Below, one piece after another: positions 1 to 7,727 of a DNA stretch of 64,000 nucleotides. This DNA comes from Sphaerisporangium dianthi (lineage in GTDB: Bacteria > Actinomycetota > Actinomycetes > Streptosporangiales > Streptosporangiaceae): contig NZ_JBHSFP010000021.1 of the NCBI RefSeq assembly GCF_042654065.1, forward strand, positions 1 through 64,000. Direction: 5' to 3'. A program made the translations under genes and the position numbers. The notes beneath the pieces are model-generated. The model was not told where the DNA came from. It saw only the letters and a program-made list of their open reading frames with translations, and made no database searches. How positions within the stretch are numbered: position 1 is the stretch's first letter; each line of letters opens with the position of its first letter.

Positions 1-720
1 ACCGGTCTGCTGGGTTTGGCGGCGGCTCCGGCCATCGCCTACACCGCCAGCTGGGCCGGCTGGTTCGCCAGTGCCTACGGGTACGGCCGCAACTGGGACC
101 AGGCCACCTCCAGCGGATGGCGGTACTGGGTGTTCAGCTCGGCGCGGTCGTGGGTGGACTACCAGTTGCAGGTGCTCACCTTCCACACCGGCCTCGCCCG
201 GCCGCACGCCTACCAGTCGTGGCCCTGGGAGTGGCCGCTGCTGCTGCGTCCGGTCGCGTTCTTCTACGAGAGCCCGAACGGCTGCGGGGCCGCCAAGTGC
301 TCGCAGGCGGTGCTCGGGGTGGGCACGCCGGTGATCTGGTACGGCGCGCTGGTCGCGTTGATCGCGCTGGTGGCCTGGTATGTGGCCACCCGCGACTGGC
401 GGGCCGGCGCGGTGCTGCTGACCTACGGCGTGGGACTGCTGCCGTGGGTGTACTACGCCATCACCGACCACCGCACCATGTTCCTGTTCTACATGGCACC
501 CATAGTGCCCTTCATGATCCTCGCGCTGGTGCTGGCCGCCGGGCTGCTCATCGGGCCCGCGCGCGCGCAGGGGAGGCGCAGGGCCGTCGGGGCCGCGGTC
601 ACCGGGGCGCTCATGCTGCTCGCCATCGCGAATTTCGCCTGGCTGCACCCCGTGCTGTCGGCCGAGCTGCTGCCCTACGACGAGTGGTACCGGCGCATGT
701 TCTTCCCCCGCTGGATCTAG
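1..720 (+). CDS. Protein O-mannosyltransferase (GT39), C-terminal part
   Basis: The open frame runs in from the left edge, so only about 239 C-terminal residues are present. The segment has a hydrophilic loop containing HAYQSWPWEWP, followed by four to five hydrophobic helices, which matches the C-terminal four-helix domain of PMT family (GT39) enzymes. These membrane enzymes move mannose from polyprenyl-phosphate-mannose to Ser/Thr of exported proteins. In Mycobacterium tuberculosis the homologue Rv1002c sits close to metG, as it does here. The TTG at 16 is not the real start, since the frame is open upstream of it. Confidence 0.85.
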   Translation, partial: TGLLGLAAAPAIAYTASWAGWFASAYGYGRNWDQATSSGWRYWVFSSARSWVDYQLQVLTFHTGLARPHAYQSWPWEWPLLLRPVAFFYESPNGCGAAKCSQAVLGVGTPVIWYGALVALIALVAWYVATRDWRAGAVLLTYGVGLLPWVYYAITDHRTMFLFYMAPIVPFMILALVLAAGLLIGPARAQGRRRAVGAAVTGALMLLAIANFAWLHPVLSAELLPYDEWYRRMFFPRWI

Positions 721-757
721 CCCGGCGGATCCAGCCGCGTCTGGAAGGACGGCGAGG

Positions 758-2296
758 CTACGCGGCGGGGTCCAGGCGCGCCTCTTCGGACGGCGCCGCT
801 TCGCGGGAGCGGGACGGGCGCAGGCCATGGCGTACGACGATGGCGGCGGACAGGAAGGCCAGCGGCGCGGCGGGCAGCAGGTAGCGGTAGTCGAACTCGG
901 CGGTGGCGGCCGGAGCGACCACCAGGGCGGCCGCCGCCACCAGCGGCAGCAGCGCGGGCCCGCCCAGCCGGCGCCAGCGCACGACCACCCCGGCCGCGCC
1001 CACCAGCATCACCAGCCCGAGCACGAGGCCGGGCATGGCGGCGACGCGCTGGTAGCGCTCCATGAACGTCGCCCACGGCCAGTACACCTTGGTGCTGGCC
1101 CTGCCCTGCTCGTAGGCCACCATGTCGCGGTCGGTCCAGCCCAGGTAGCTCGGCCAGTGGGGCAGCGACGTCAGCAGCCGCACCGGGTCTCTGCCGCTCA
1201 CGCCCTTGCTGTCGAACTGGTACTGGTTCCAGGTGATGGGGTCGGGGAAGACGGCGGCCTGCGAATGGCGGTCCCAGCGGAAGCTCCGCAGCAGGTCGCC
1301 GACGACGGCGGACAGGTAGTCGCCGGGCTGGGCGAGGATCGCCCGCCTGGCGAACCTGCTCGCCGCTTCGTTGATCGAGCGGTCGAACTTGTCGGTGCCG
1401 TAGCGGTGCAGGACCTCGCCCAGCCCGTTGTTCCACAGATAGAGCTGGGAGAACTTGCTGCGCTCGACGTTGGGGTTGTTGCACAGCGGGATGAGGTCCT
1501 GCTCGCGCTGGAGATCAGGCTTGATCTTGGTGCAGTCGGCGAACTTGGCGGTGCGCATGTACAGGATGAGCCCGTCGCTCTGCGTCATCGCGAACTGGCC
1601 GTTGACGGCGTTGAACCACCCCATGTAGGCGACCACCGGCACCGCGCAGGCGATGACGACGGCGGCCACGGGTTTCCAGTGGGTGCGTTTGATCAGCAGG
1701 AAGACCACGACGACGGCGAGGATCGGCAGGCCGATGCTGCGCGTCAGCGCCGTGAGCGCCAGCAGCAGGCCGATGGCGGCGCCCGCCTTCCACGACAGCC
1801 GCCTGTGCCACAGGATCAGCGTGACCACGCCCACGATGAGCAGGGTGAACATGGTGTCCGACATGATCATGTGTTCGAGCTGGATCTGGTAGGCGTCGAA
1901 CAGCACGGGCACGGTGGCCAGGGTCGCCCCCCAGTCGGGGAGCCCAAATTTGCGCCTCAGAAGCGCATAGACGAGGACCGCCGTCGCCAGGCCCATGAGG
2001 TGCTGGGTAAAGACCACCAGTGCGAAGCTGTGGAACGGTTTGAGCATGAGCAGCCAGAACCCGTACCCGTCCGGGCGGATGGGGTGCGGGCGGGGGTGCA
2101 GGGCGACCGAGACGTACTCATAGGAGTCGTTGAACCACATCGCCGGCCCGTAGCCCAGCATGGCGATCACGCGCAGGACCGCGCCGAGCGCGCAGGCGAT
2201 CACGAAGAGCCGCCGCCGCCTCAGAAACCCCAGGAAGCGCGCACCCCTGCGCGGCGTCGGCAGGCCGGCCTGTGCCGGGTCGGCAACGGTCACCAT
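758..2296 (-). CDS. GT-C fold membrane glycosyltransferase
   Basis: The 512-residue protein has about eleven hydrophobic segments. An early exoplasmic loop (residues 48-62) carries acidic residues in FNDSYEYV, the usual metal/donor-binding position in GT-C enzymes of the ArnT/PMT type. A long soluble loop (about 240-390) separates the two membrane blocks. Such enzymes use polyprenyl-phosphate sugars as donors and face outward. It is divergent from the GT2 gene at 2408, a possible source of such a donor. Acceptor and sugar cannot be deduced. The start is the ATG directly at the divergent intergenic region. Confidence 0.7.
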   Translation of the reverse strand: MVTVADPAQAGLPTPRRGARFLGFLRRRRLFVIACALGAVLRVIAMLGYGPAMWFNDSYEYVSVALHPRPHPIRPDGYGFWLLMLKPFHSFALVVFTQHLMGLATAVLVYALLRRKFGLPDWGATLATVPVLFDAYQIQLEHMIMSDTMFTLLIVGVVTLILWHRRLSWKAGAAIGLLLALTALTRSIGLPILAVVVVFLLIKRTHWKPVAAVVIACAVPVVAYMGWFNAVNGQFAMTQSDGLILYMRTAKFADCTKIKPDLQREQDLIPLCNNPNVERSKFSQLYLWNNGLGEVLHRYGTDKFDRSINEAASRFARRAILAQPGDYLSAVVGDLLRSFRWDRHSQAAVFPDPITWNQYQFDSKGVSGRDPVRLLTSLPHWPSYLGWTDRDMVAYEQGRASTKVYWPWATFMERYQRVAAMPGLVLGLVMLVGAAGVVVRWRRLGGPALLPLVAAAALVVAPAATAEFDYRYLLPAAPLAFLSAAIVVRHGLRPSRSREAAPSEEARLDPAA

Positions 2297-2407
2297 GGAT
2301 TACAGGATGCCAGCCCTTTCGACGTCTTGACCCGAGCACCGGGGGGCAGAGGGCATCATGGTTGAACTACGCAGACGATGATCGAGGCACGAACGAGGGG
2401 TTTCGAC

Positions 2408-3631
2408 GTGGAACTGACCGTGGTCATGCCATGCCTGAACGAGGCGGAGACCGTCGAAACGTGTGTCCGCAAGGCAGTGGCGTGCATGGCGGAGCATGGC
2501 ATCGAGGGTGAGGTGGTGATCGCCGACAACGGCAGCACCGACGGATCCCAGCAGCTTGCCCGCGACGCCGGAGCCCGGGTGGTCCACGTGGACGCCAAGG
2601 GGTACGGCAACGCTCTCATCGGCGGCATCCGCGCCGCGCGCGGCCGCTACGTGATCATGGGCGACGCCGACGACTCCTACGACTTCACCGCGCTGCTGCC
2701 CTTCGTGGAGGAGCTGCGCGCCGGCGCCGACCTCGTCATGGGCAACCGCTTCCGCGGCGGCATCGCCCCGGGCGCCATGCCCCCGCTGCACCGCTATCTC
2801 GGCAACCCGGTGCTGTCGTTCATCGGCCGGCTGTTCTTCCCCAGCGCCATCCGCGACTTCCACTGCGGCCTGCGCGGGTTCCGCCGCGACTCCATTCTCA
2901 AGCTCGGCCTGCAGACCGGCGGCATGGAGTTCGCGAGCGAGATGGTCGTCAAGGCCACCCTGCAGGGCCTGGCCGTGCGCGAGGTGCCGACGACGCTCAG
3001 CCCCGACGGCCGCTCCCGCCCGCCGCACCTGCGCTCCTGGCGCGACGGCTGGCGCCACCTGCGCTTCCTGCTCCTGTACAGCCCGCGGTGGCTGTTCTTC
3101 ATCCCCGGCCTGGTCCTGATGGCCATCGGCCTGACCGTCGGCACGGCGCTGACCTTCGGCCCGGTCTACATCGGCAAGCTCGCCTTCGACATCGACACCC
3201 TGGTCGGCGCGTCGGCGGGGGTCGTCATCGGCTTCCAGGCGGTGCTGTTCGCGCTGTTCACCAAGGTGTACGCCGCCGAAGAGGGCTTCCTGCCGGAGGA
3301 CAGGCGCATCGCGCGGCTGGTCGACGTGGTGACGCTGGAGAAGGGCCTGGTGGCGGGCGGCCTGCTCGCTCTCGCCGGCCTCGGGGGCCTGGTGGCCTCG
3401 CTGGCCCACTGGCAGGTGCGCAACTTCGGCGCGCTCATCCCGGCCGAGTCCCTTCGCCTGGTCGTCCCGTCGGCGACCGCGCTCATCATGAGCTTCCAGA
3501 CCATCTTCGCGTCGCTGTTCATCAGCATCCTCGGCATCCGCCGCACCAAGGAGACCCCGGTCGACGTCGCCGCCTCCGCGGCCGAGGAGGCCGCCGAGGC
3601 CGTGCAGCGCGAGGCCACTCCGGCCGCCTGA
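2408..3631 (+). CDS. GT2 family polyprenyl-phosphate-sugar synthase-like membrane protein
   Basis: About 407 residues. The N-terminal GT-A domain has VVMPCLNEAETV, the nucleotide-sugar motif DNGSTDGS and an acidic metal site GDADDSYDF. Three or four transmembrane helices follow from about residue 225. This layout is that of dolichol/polyprenyl-phosphate glucose or mannose synthases. The enzyme would load sugar onto the lipid carrier for GT-C enzymes such as those at 1-720 and 758-2296. The GTG at 2408 was chosen because a GAGGGG Shine-Dalgarno lies 7 nt upstream; an ATG at 2378 is in frame but lacks such a site. A strong hairpin follows the stop. Confidence 0.8.
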   Translation: MELTVVMPCLNEAETVETCVRKAVACMAEHGIEGEVVIADNGSTDGSQQLARDAGARVVHVDAKGYGNALIGGIRAARGRYVIMGDADDSYDFTALLPFVEELRAGADLVMGNRFRGGIAPGAMPPLHRYLGNPVLSFIGRLFFPSAIRDFHCGLRGFRRDSILKLGLQTGGMEFASEMVVKATLQGLAVREVPTTLSPDGRSRPPHLRSWRDGWRHLRFLLLYSPRWLFFIPGLVLMAIGLTVGTALTFGPVYIGKLAFDIDTLVGASAGVVIGFQAVLFALFTKVYAAEEGFLPEDRRIARLVDVVTLEKGLVAGGLLALAGLGGLVASLAHWQVRNFGALIPAESLRLVVPSATALIMSFQTIFASLFISILGIRRTKETPVDVAASAAEEAAEAVQREATPAA

Positions 3632-3647
3632 CCCGCCGTTCCTCCGC

Positions 3648-3680
3648 CAGAGCCGCCCGGCAGCGTGCCGGGCGGCTCTG
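3648..3680 (+). terminator. Intrinsic terminator hairpin after GT2 gene
   Basis: A perfect 15-bp inverted repeat (3648-3662 with 3666-3680) with a 3-nt GCG loop starts 16 nt after the GT2 stop codon. There is no U-tract, as is common for actinomycete terminators. Confidence 0.8.
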
Positions 3681-3709
3681 CGGCGTCTTGGCGCCACTCG
3701 TGCAAACGG

Positions 3710-3739
3710 TTCGAGACGTTCCGCCGGGGCATCTAGGCT
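3710..3739 (+). promoter_or_regulatory. Putative metG promoter (leaderless transcript)
   Basis: A TTCGAG box (3710-3715) and a TAGGCT -10 box (3734-3739) are 18 bp apart. The -10 ends 6 nt before the metG ATG, and no Shine-Dalgarno lies between, so transcription probably starts at the ATG itself. Confidence 0.45.
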
Positions 3740-3745
3740 TGTGCC

Positions 3746-5539
3746 ATGTCCCAGCACATCTTGACCGCCGTCGCGTGGCCGTACGCGAACGGCCCCCGCC
3801 ACATCGGGCACGTCTCGGGTTTCGGCGTGCCGTCCGACGTCTTCAGCCGCTACCAGCGGATGGCGGGCAACAAGGTGCTGATGGTGAGCGGCACCGACGA
3901 GCACGGCACGCCCATCCTGGTGCAGGCCGACAAAGAGGGCGTGAGCCCCCGCGAGCTCGCCGACCGCTACAACCGGGTGATCGCCGAAGACCTCACCGCC
4001 CTCGGCCTTTCCTACGACCTGTTCACCCGCACCACGACCAGCAACCACTACGCCGTCGCCCAAGAGATCTTCAAGGGCCTGTACGCCAACGGCTACGTCT
4101 TCCCGAAGACCACGATGGGCGCGGTCTCGCCGACCACCGGCCGCACGCTGCCCGACCGCTACATCGAGGGCACCTGCCCCATCTGCGGGTACGACGGCGC
4201 GCGCGGCGACCAGTGCGACAACTGCGGCAACCAGCTCGACCCGATCGACCTGATCAACCCCCGCAGCAAGGTCAACGGCGAGAAGCCCAAGTTCATCGAG
4301 ACCGAGCACTTCATGCTCGACCTGCCGGCCTTCACCGAGGCGCTCGGCACCTGGCTGCAGTCCAAGCAGGGCGAGTGGCGCCCCAACGTGCTCAAGTTCT
4401 CGCTGAACCTCCTCGGCGACCTGCAGCCGCGCGCCATCAGCCGCGACCTCGACTGGGGCGTGCCGATCCCGCTGGACGGCTGGAGCGACCGCGGCGACAA
4501 GCGGCTGTACGTCTGGTTCGACGCCGTCATCGGCTATCTCAGCGCCTCCGTCGAGTGGGCCCGCCGGTCCGGCGACCCCGACGCCTGGCGGCAGTGGTGG
4601 CAGAACCCCGACGCCCGTGGCTACTACTTCATGGGCAAGGACAACATCGTCTTCCACTCCGAGATCTGGCCGGCGATGCTGCTGGGCTACAACGGCGAGG
4701 GCGCGCGGGGCGGCACCCCGGGCTCCCTCGGCAAGCTCGCCCTGCCGTCCGAGGTCGTCTCCAGCGAGTTCCTCACCATGGAGGGCCGCAAGTTCTCCTC
4801 CAGCCGCCAGGTCGTGATCTACGTCCGCGACTTCCTCGAGCGGTACGACGCCGACGCCCTGCGCTACTACATCGCCGTGGCCGGCCCCGAGAACCAGGAC
4901 ACCGACTTCACCTGGTCCGAGTTCGTGAACCGCAACAACGGCGAGCTGGTCGCCGCCTGGGGCAACCTGGTCAACCGTTCGATCTCGATGGCCGCGAAGA
5001 ACTTCGGCGCGGTGCCCGAGGCCGGCGAGCTGACCGACGCCGACCGCGTGCTGCTCGAGCGCAGCCGCGCGGCGTTCCCCGCCGTCGGCGCCGAGCTCGG
5101 CAGGTCCCGGCTGAAGAACGCCGTCACCGAGGCGTTCGACGTCGTCCGGGACGCCAACCGCTACCTGGCCGAGCAGGAGCCCTGGAAGCTCAAGGACGAC
5201 CCCGAGCGGGTGAAGTCCATCCTGCACGTCGCGCTCCAGGTCGTCGACGACGCCAAGACCCTGCTCACCCCGTTCCTGCCCGGCTCGTCGAACAAGGTGC
5301 ACGCCATGCTCGGCGGCGAGGGCGTGTGGTCGGGCATGCCGCAGATCCGCGAGGTGGACGACGAGGACGGCCGTCACTACCCGGTCATCACCGGCGAGTA
5401 CGACGGCGCGGCGACCTGGGAGTCCAAGCCCATCCGGGCGGGCGTCCCGCTGGCCCCGCCGACGCCGCTGTTCGCCAAGCTCGACCCCAAGGTCGTGGAC
5501 GAGGAGCTCGCCCGCCTCGACACCCCGCCGTCCGAGTGA
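3746..5539 (+). CDS. metG: Methionine--tRNA ligase
   Basis: The 597-residue class I aminoacyl-tRNA synthetase charges tRNA-Met and initiator tRNA. HIGH is present as HIGH within PRHIGHVSG (residues 14-22). The KMSKS loop appears as KFSSS (about residue 350). A four-cysteine zinc knuckle (CPIC, then CDNC, about residues 145-160) is in the connective domain, and the anticodon-binding helical domain is C-terminal. Length matches actinobacterial MetRS without an extra tRNA-binding tail. The ATG has no Shine-Dalgarno and looks leaderless. tatD follows after 28 nt and is probably co-transcribed. Confidence 0.97.
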   Translation: MSQHILTAVAWPYANGPRHIGHVSGFGVPSDVFSRYQRMAGNKVLMVSGTDEHGTPILVQADKEGVSPRELADRYNRVIAEDLTALGLSYDLFTRTTTSNHYAVAQEIFKGLYANGYVFPKTTMGAVSPTTGRTLPDRYIEGTCPICGYDGARGDQCDNCGNQLDPIDLINPRSKVNGEKPKFIETEHFMLDLPAFTEALGTWLQSKQGEWRPNVLKFSLNLLGDLQPRAISRDLDWGVPIPLDGWSDRGDKRLYVWFDAVIGYLSASVEWARRSGDPDAWRQWWQNPDARGYYFMGKDNIVFHSEIWPAMLLGYNGEGARGGTPGSLGKLALPSEVVSSEFLTMEGRKFSSSRQVVIYVRDFLERYDADALRYYIAVAGPENQDTDFTWSEFVNRNNGELVAAWGNLVNRSISMAAKNFGAVPEAGELTDADRVLLERSRAAFPAVGAELGRSRLKNAVTEAFDVVRDANRYLAEQEPWKLKDDPERVKSILHVALQVVDDAKTLLTPFLPGSSNKVHAMLGGEGVWSGMPQIREVDDEDGRHYPVITGEYDGAATWESKPIRAGVPLAPPTPLFAKLDPKVVDEELARLDTPPSE

Positions 5540-5567
5540 CGCGCCGCAGCACGATGGGGGAGCACCG

Positions 5568-6422
5568 GTGACCGACCTTCCCTCCGCGCCGAGACCGCTC
5601 GGCGCGGAGGTCTTCGACAGCCACTGCCACCTGGACATCATGGTCGGCGACCGCAAGGCGTCCTCCGGAGACCCGGTGGCGCTCGCCGCGCAGGCCGCGA
5701 GCGGCGGGGTCGAGCGCATCCTCGCCGAGGCGCGGGCGGTCGGCGTCACCCGGCTGGTGACGGTCGGCTACGACCTGCGCTCCTCACGGTGGAACGCCGA
5801 GACCGCCCGCCGGCACGAGGACGTCTACGCGGCCGTGGCGATCCACCCCAACGAGGCGCACGCCGCCACGCCCGAGGTCCTCGCCGAGATCGAGAAGCTC
5901 GCCGGCGAGCCGCGGGTGCGCGCTGTGGGCGAGACGGGCCTCGACTACTTCCGCGACTGGGCCTCGCATGACGACCAGCAGGCGTCCTTCCGCGCGCACA
6001 TCGAGATCGCCAAGCGCACGGGCAAGGCCCTGGTGATCCACGACCGCGACGCCCACGACGACGTCCTGCGCGTCCTCGCCGAGGAAGGCGCCCCCGACGT
6101 GGTGGTGTTCCACAGCTTCTCCGGGGACGCCGCCATGGCCAGGCGCTGCGTCGAGGCGGGGTACGTCATGTCGTTCTCCGGGCCCGTCACCTACAAGAAC
6201 GCCGCCAACCTCCGTGAGGCGGCCCGGGTGGCGCCGCCCGAGCTCATCCTGGTCGAGACCGACGCCCCCTACCTGCCGCCCACCCCGCACCGCGGCAAGC
6301 CGAACGCGCCCTACCTCATCCCGCTGACGCTGCGCTGCCTGGCCGAGGTGAGATCCGCGGACGTGGACGAGCTCGCCCGCACCATCAGCGCCAACGGCGA
6401 ACGCGTCTTCGGCGCCTGGTGA
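5568..6422 (+). CDS. tatD: TatD family metal-dependent deoxyribonuclease
   Basis: 284 residues with the amidohydrolase-like TIM barrel of TatD 3'-5' exonucleases. Metal ligands visible are HCHLD (about residues 18-22), the glutamate in GETGLDYF, the histidine in VIHDRD, a second histidine in VFHSFSG and the aspartate in ETDAPYL. The GTG start is preceded by GGGGGAG five nt upstream. It lies in the conserved metG-tatD-rpf-ksgA order. The last codons (Gly-Ala-Trp-stop) form the first unit of a 35-bp repeat that continues downstream. Confidence 0.93.
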   Translation: MTDLPSAPRPLGAEVFDSHCHLDIMVGDRKASSGDPVALAAQAASGGVERILAEARAVGVTRLVTVGYDLRSSRWNAETARRHEDVYAAVAIHPNEAHAATPEVLAEIEKLAGEPRVRAVGETGLDYFRDWASHDDQQASFRAHIEIAKRTGKALVIHDRDAHDDVLRVLAEEGAPDVVVFHSFSGDAAMARRCVEAGYVMSFSGPVTYKNAANLREAARVAPPELILVETDAPYLPPTPHRGKPNAPYLIPLTLRCLAEVRSADVDELARTISANGERVFGAW

Positions 6423-6536
6423 CCCCGGGGGCAGAACGACGCCTCGGCGCCTGATGACCGCAAGGCAGAGCCGCCGCTCCGGCGCCTGGTGATCGCGAGG
6501 GCGGAGCGCCGTTCCGGTGCCTGGTGACCGGCCTGG
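6411..6536 (+). repeat. 35-bp imperfect tandem repeat, 3.6 copies, starting inside tatD
   Basis: Units at 6411-6445, 6446-6480, 6481-6515 and a partial one from 6516 each begin with GGCGCCTGRTGA or a close variant, that is, copies of the last three codons and stop of tatD. The rest of the 342-nt gap to the rpf-like gene holds its promoter and leader; no further gene was seen. Confidence 0.85.
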
Positions 6537-6654
6537 CGCGCCAGGTGGTGCGAGACCGCGGGCGATTCGGTGCGTTAGGCGGCTCGTGTACCCGTCGGCC
6601 GCATTCGACGACCTCAAGCCGAGCCAATGTCACGGATTGGTTTCGGTGTTCTGG

Positions 6655-6684
6655 TTGAGGGGCGTGACGCCCCCGCGCTAGCGT
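6655..6684 (+). promoter_or_regulatory. Putative promoter of the rpf-like gene
   Basis: TTGAGG (6655-6660) and TAGCGT (6679-6684) are separated by 18 bp, a typical actinobacterial housekeeping pattern. Transcription would begin near 6690, leaving a leader of about 75 nt before the GTG at 6765. This argues against the in-frame ATG at 6627 being the start. Confidence 0.55.
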
Positions 6685-6764
6685 CGGCAGCCGGTCTCCG
6701 GTGGGGCCTGACCGCGCGGCCCACCGGCCCCTACCGGGTCTTCGGTCTACCTGAAGGACGCGCT

Positions 6765-7727
6765 GTGGTTCGATCTTCCGCCTCGAGACGAGGCGTGCGC
6801 CGTGCCGGGTCGCGTGGCGCCCGCCGCCGGCGCCCGCCTCGGCGGGTGTGGGCCAGGGTGGCGGGCGCGGTCGTGGCGGGCGTCGCGGCAGGCCTGCTGA
6901 CCGGCCACGGGCTGACCAAGGAGGTACGGCTGGCCGTGGACGGCAGCGAGACGACGGTCCGCAGCTTCGGCGGCACGGTGCGGGACGTGCTCACCGCCGT
7001 GAAGGTCGAGGTCGGCCCGCACGACGAGGTGTCCCCGCCGCCCGCCGCCCCCGTCGCGGACGGCGGGTCCATCGTCGTGCGCCATGCCCGGCCGCTCGCG
7101 CTCACCGTGGACGGCAGGAAGAGCATGCACACGGTGACCGCGCTCAACGTGGGGGAGGTGCTCCAGCAGTTCGACCTGAACGACCGCAAGGCGACCCTGT
7201 CGGCCTCCCGGATGCGGCAGATCCCGGTCTCGGGGTTCGCGCTCGACGTCCGCACGCAGCGCCGGGTGACGGTCGTGCGGGGCGGGGTGCGGCTGGAGGC
7301 GGTGACCACAGGGCGCACGGTGCGCTCGGTGCTGGCCCAGGAGAAGATCACCCTGGGCAAGGGAGACCGGGTGCGTCCCCCCATGGACGCCTTCCCCGAG
7401 GACAGCGAGGTGATCCGCATCATCCCGGCGGCGCCCGCCGCGCCGGTCCACACGGTGGCCGTCAGCCCCGCCGTGGCCGCGCTCAACTGGGCGGCCCTGG
7501 CGCGGTGCACGACCTTCGCCAATGTGAAGGCGTTCGACCCGGCCGGACCCTACTACGGGATGTACCTGTTCAGCCTGCCCATGTGGCAGACGGTCGGGGG
7601 CACAAGGACGCCGCTCGACTGGCCGGCGGCCGAGCAGACCTACCGGGCCCAGCTCCTCTACCAGAGGCTCGCCGGCCGCTGGCGCGTCCAGTGGCCGATC
7701 TGCGGCTACCGGCTGTTCACCCGCTGA
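6765..7727 (+). CDS. Resuscitation-promoting-factor-like protein with degenerate catalytic domain
   Basis: 320 residues from the GTG at 6765, which has GAAGGA six nt upstream. After an arginine-rich cytoplasmic stretch and one transmembrane/signal helix (about 30-48) come three DUF348 ubiquitin-like repeats (about 50-230). The C-terminal 80 residues align with the RpfB transglycosylase domain: NWAALARC, PYYGMYLFS, MWQTVGG and WPICG keep both disulfide cysteines and the fold residues. The catalytic glutamate that follows the first cysteine in active Rpf (C-E-S/A-G-G) is replaced here by CTTFA. The G5 domain of RpfB is also absent. It sits at the canonical rpfB position between tatD and ksgA. 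It is exported and probably binds peptidoglycan without cleaving it (inference). Confidence 0.8.
   Translation: MVRSSASRRGVRRAGSRGARRRRPPRRVWARVAGAVVAGVAAGLLTGHGLTKEVRLAVDGSETTVRSFGGTVRDVLTAVKVEVGPHDEVSPPPAAPVADGGSIVVRHARPLALTVDGRKSMHTVTALNVGEVLQQFDLNDRKATLSASRMRQIPVSGFALDVRTQRRVTVVRGGVRLEAVTTGRTVRSVLAQEKITLGKGDRVRPPMDAFPEDSEVIRIIPAAPAAPVHTVAVSPAVAALNWAALARCTTFANVKAFDPAGPYYGMYLFSLPMWQTVGGTRTPLDWPAAEQTYRAQLLYQRLAGRWRVQWPICGYRLFTR

Noticed and set aside
2300..5749. Very long minus-strand open frame (over 1,100 codons)
   Set aside because: It runs antisense to the GT2 gene and metG, has Gly/Arg/Asp-rich composition typical of a third-position GC shadow and matches no family.
6537..6764. c-di-AMP (ydaO-type) riboswitch before the rpf-like gene
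   Set aside because: Such riboswitches occur before some rpf genes, but I could not find the conserved core; the promoter found leaves only about 75 nt of leader.
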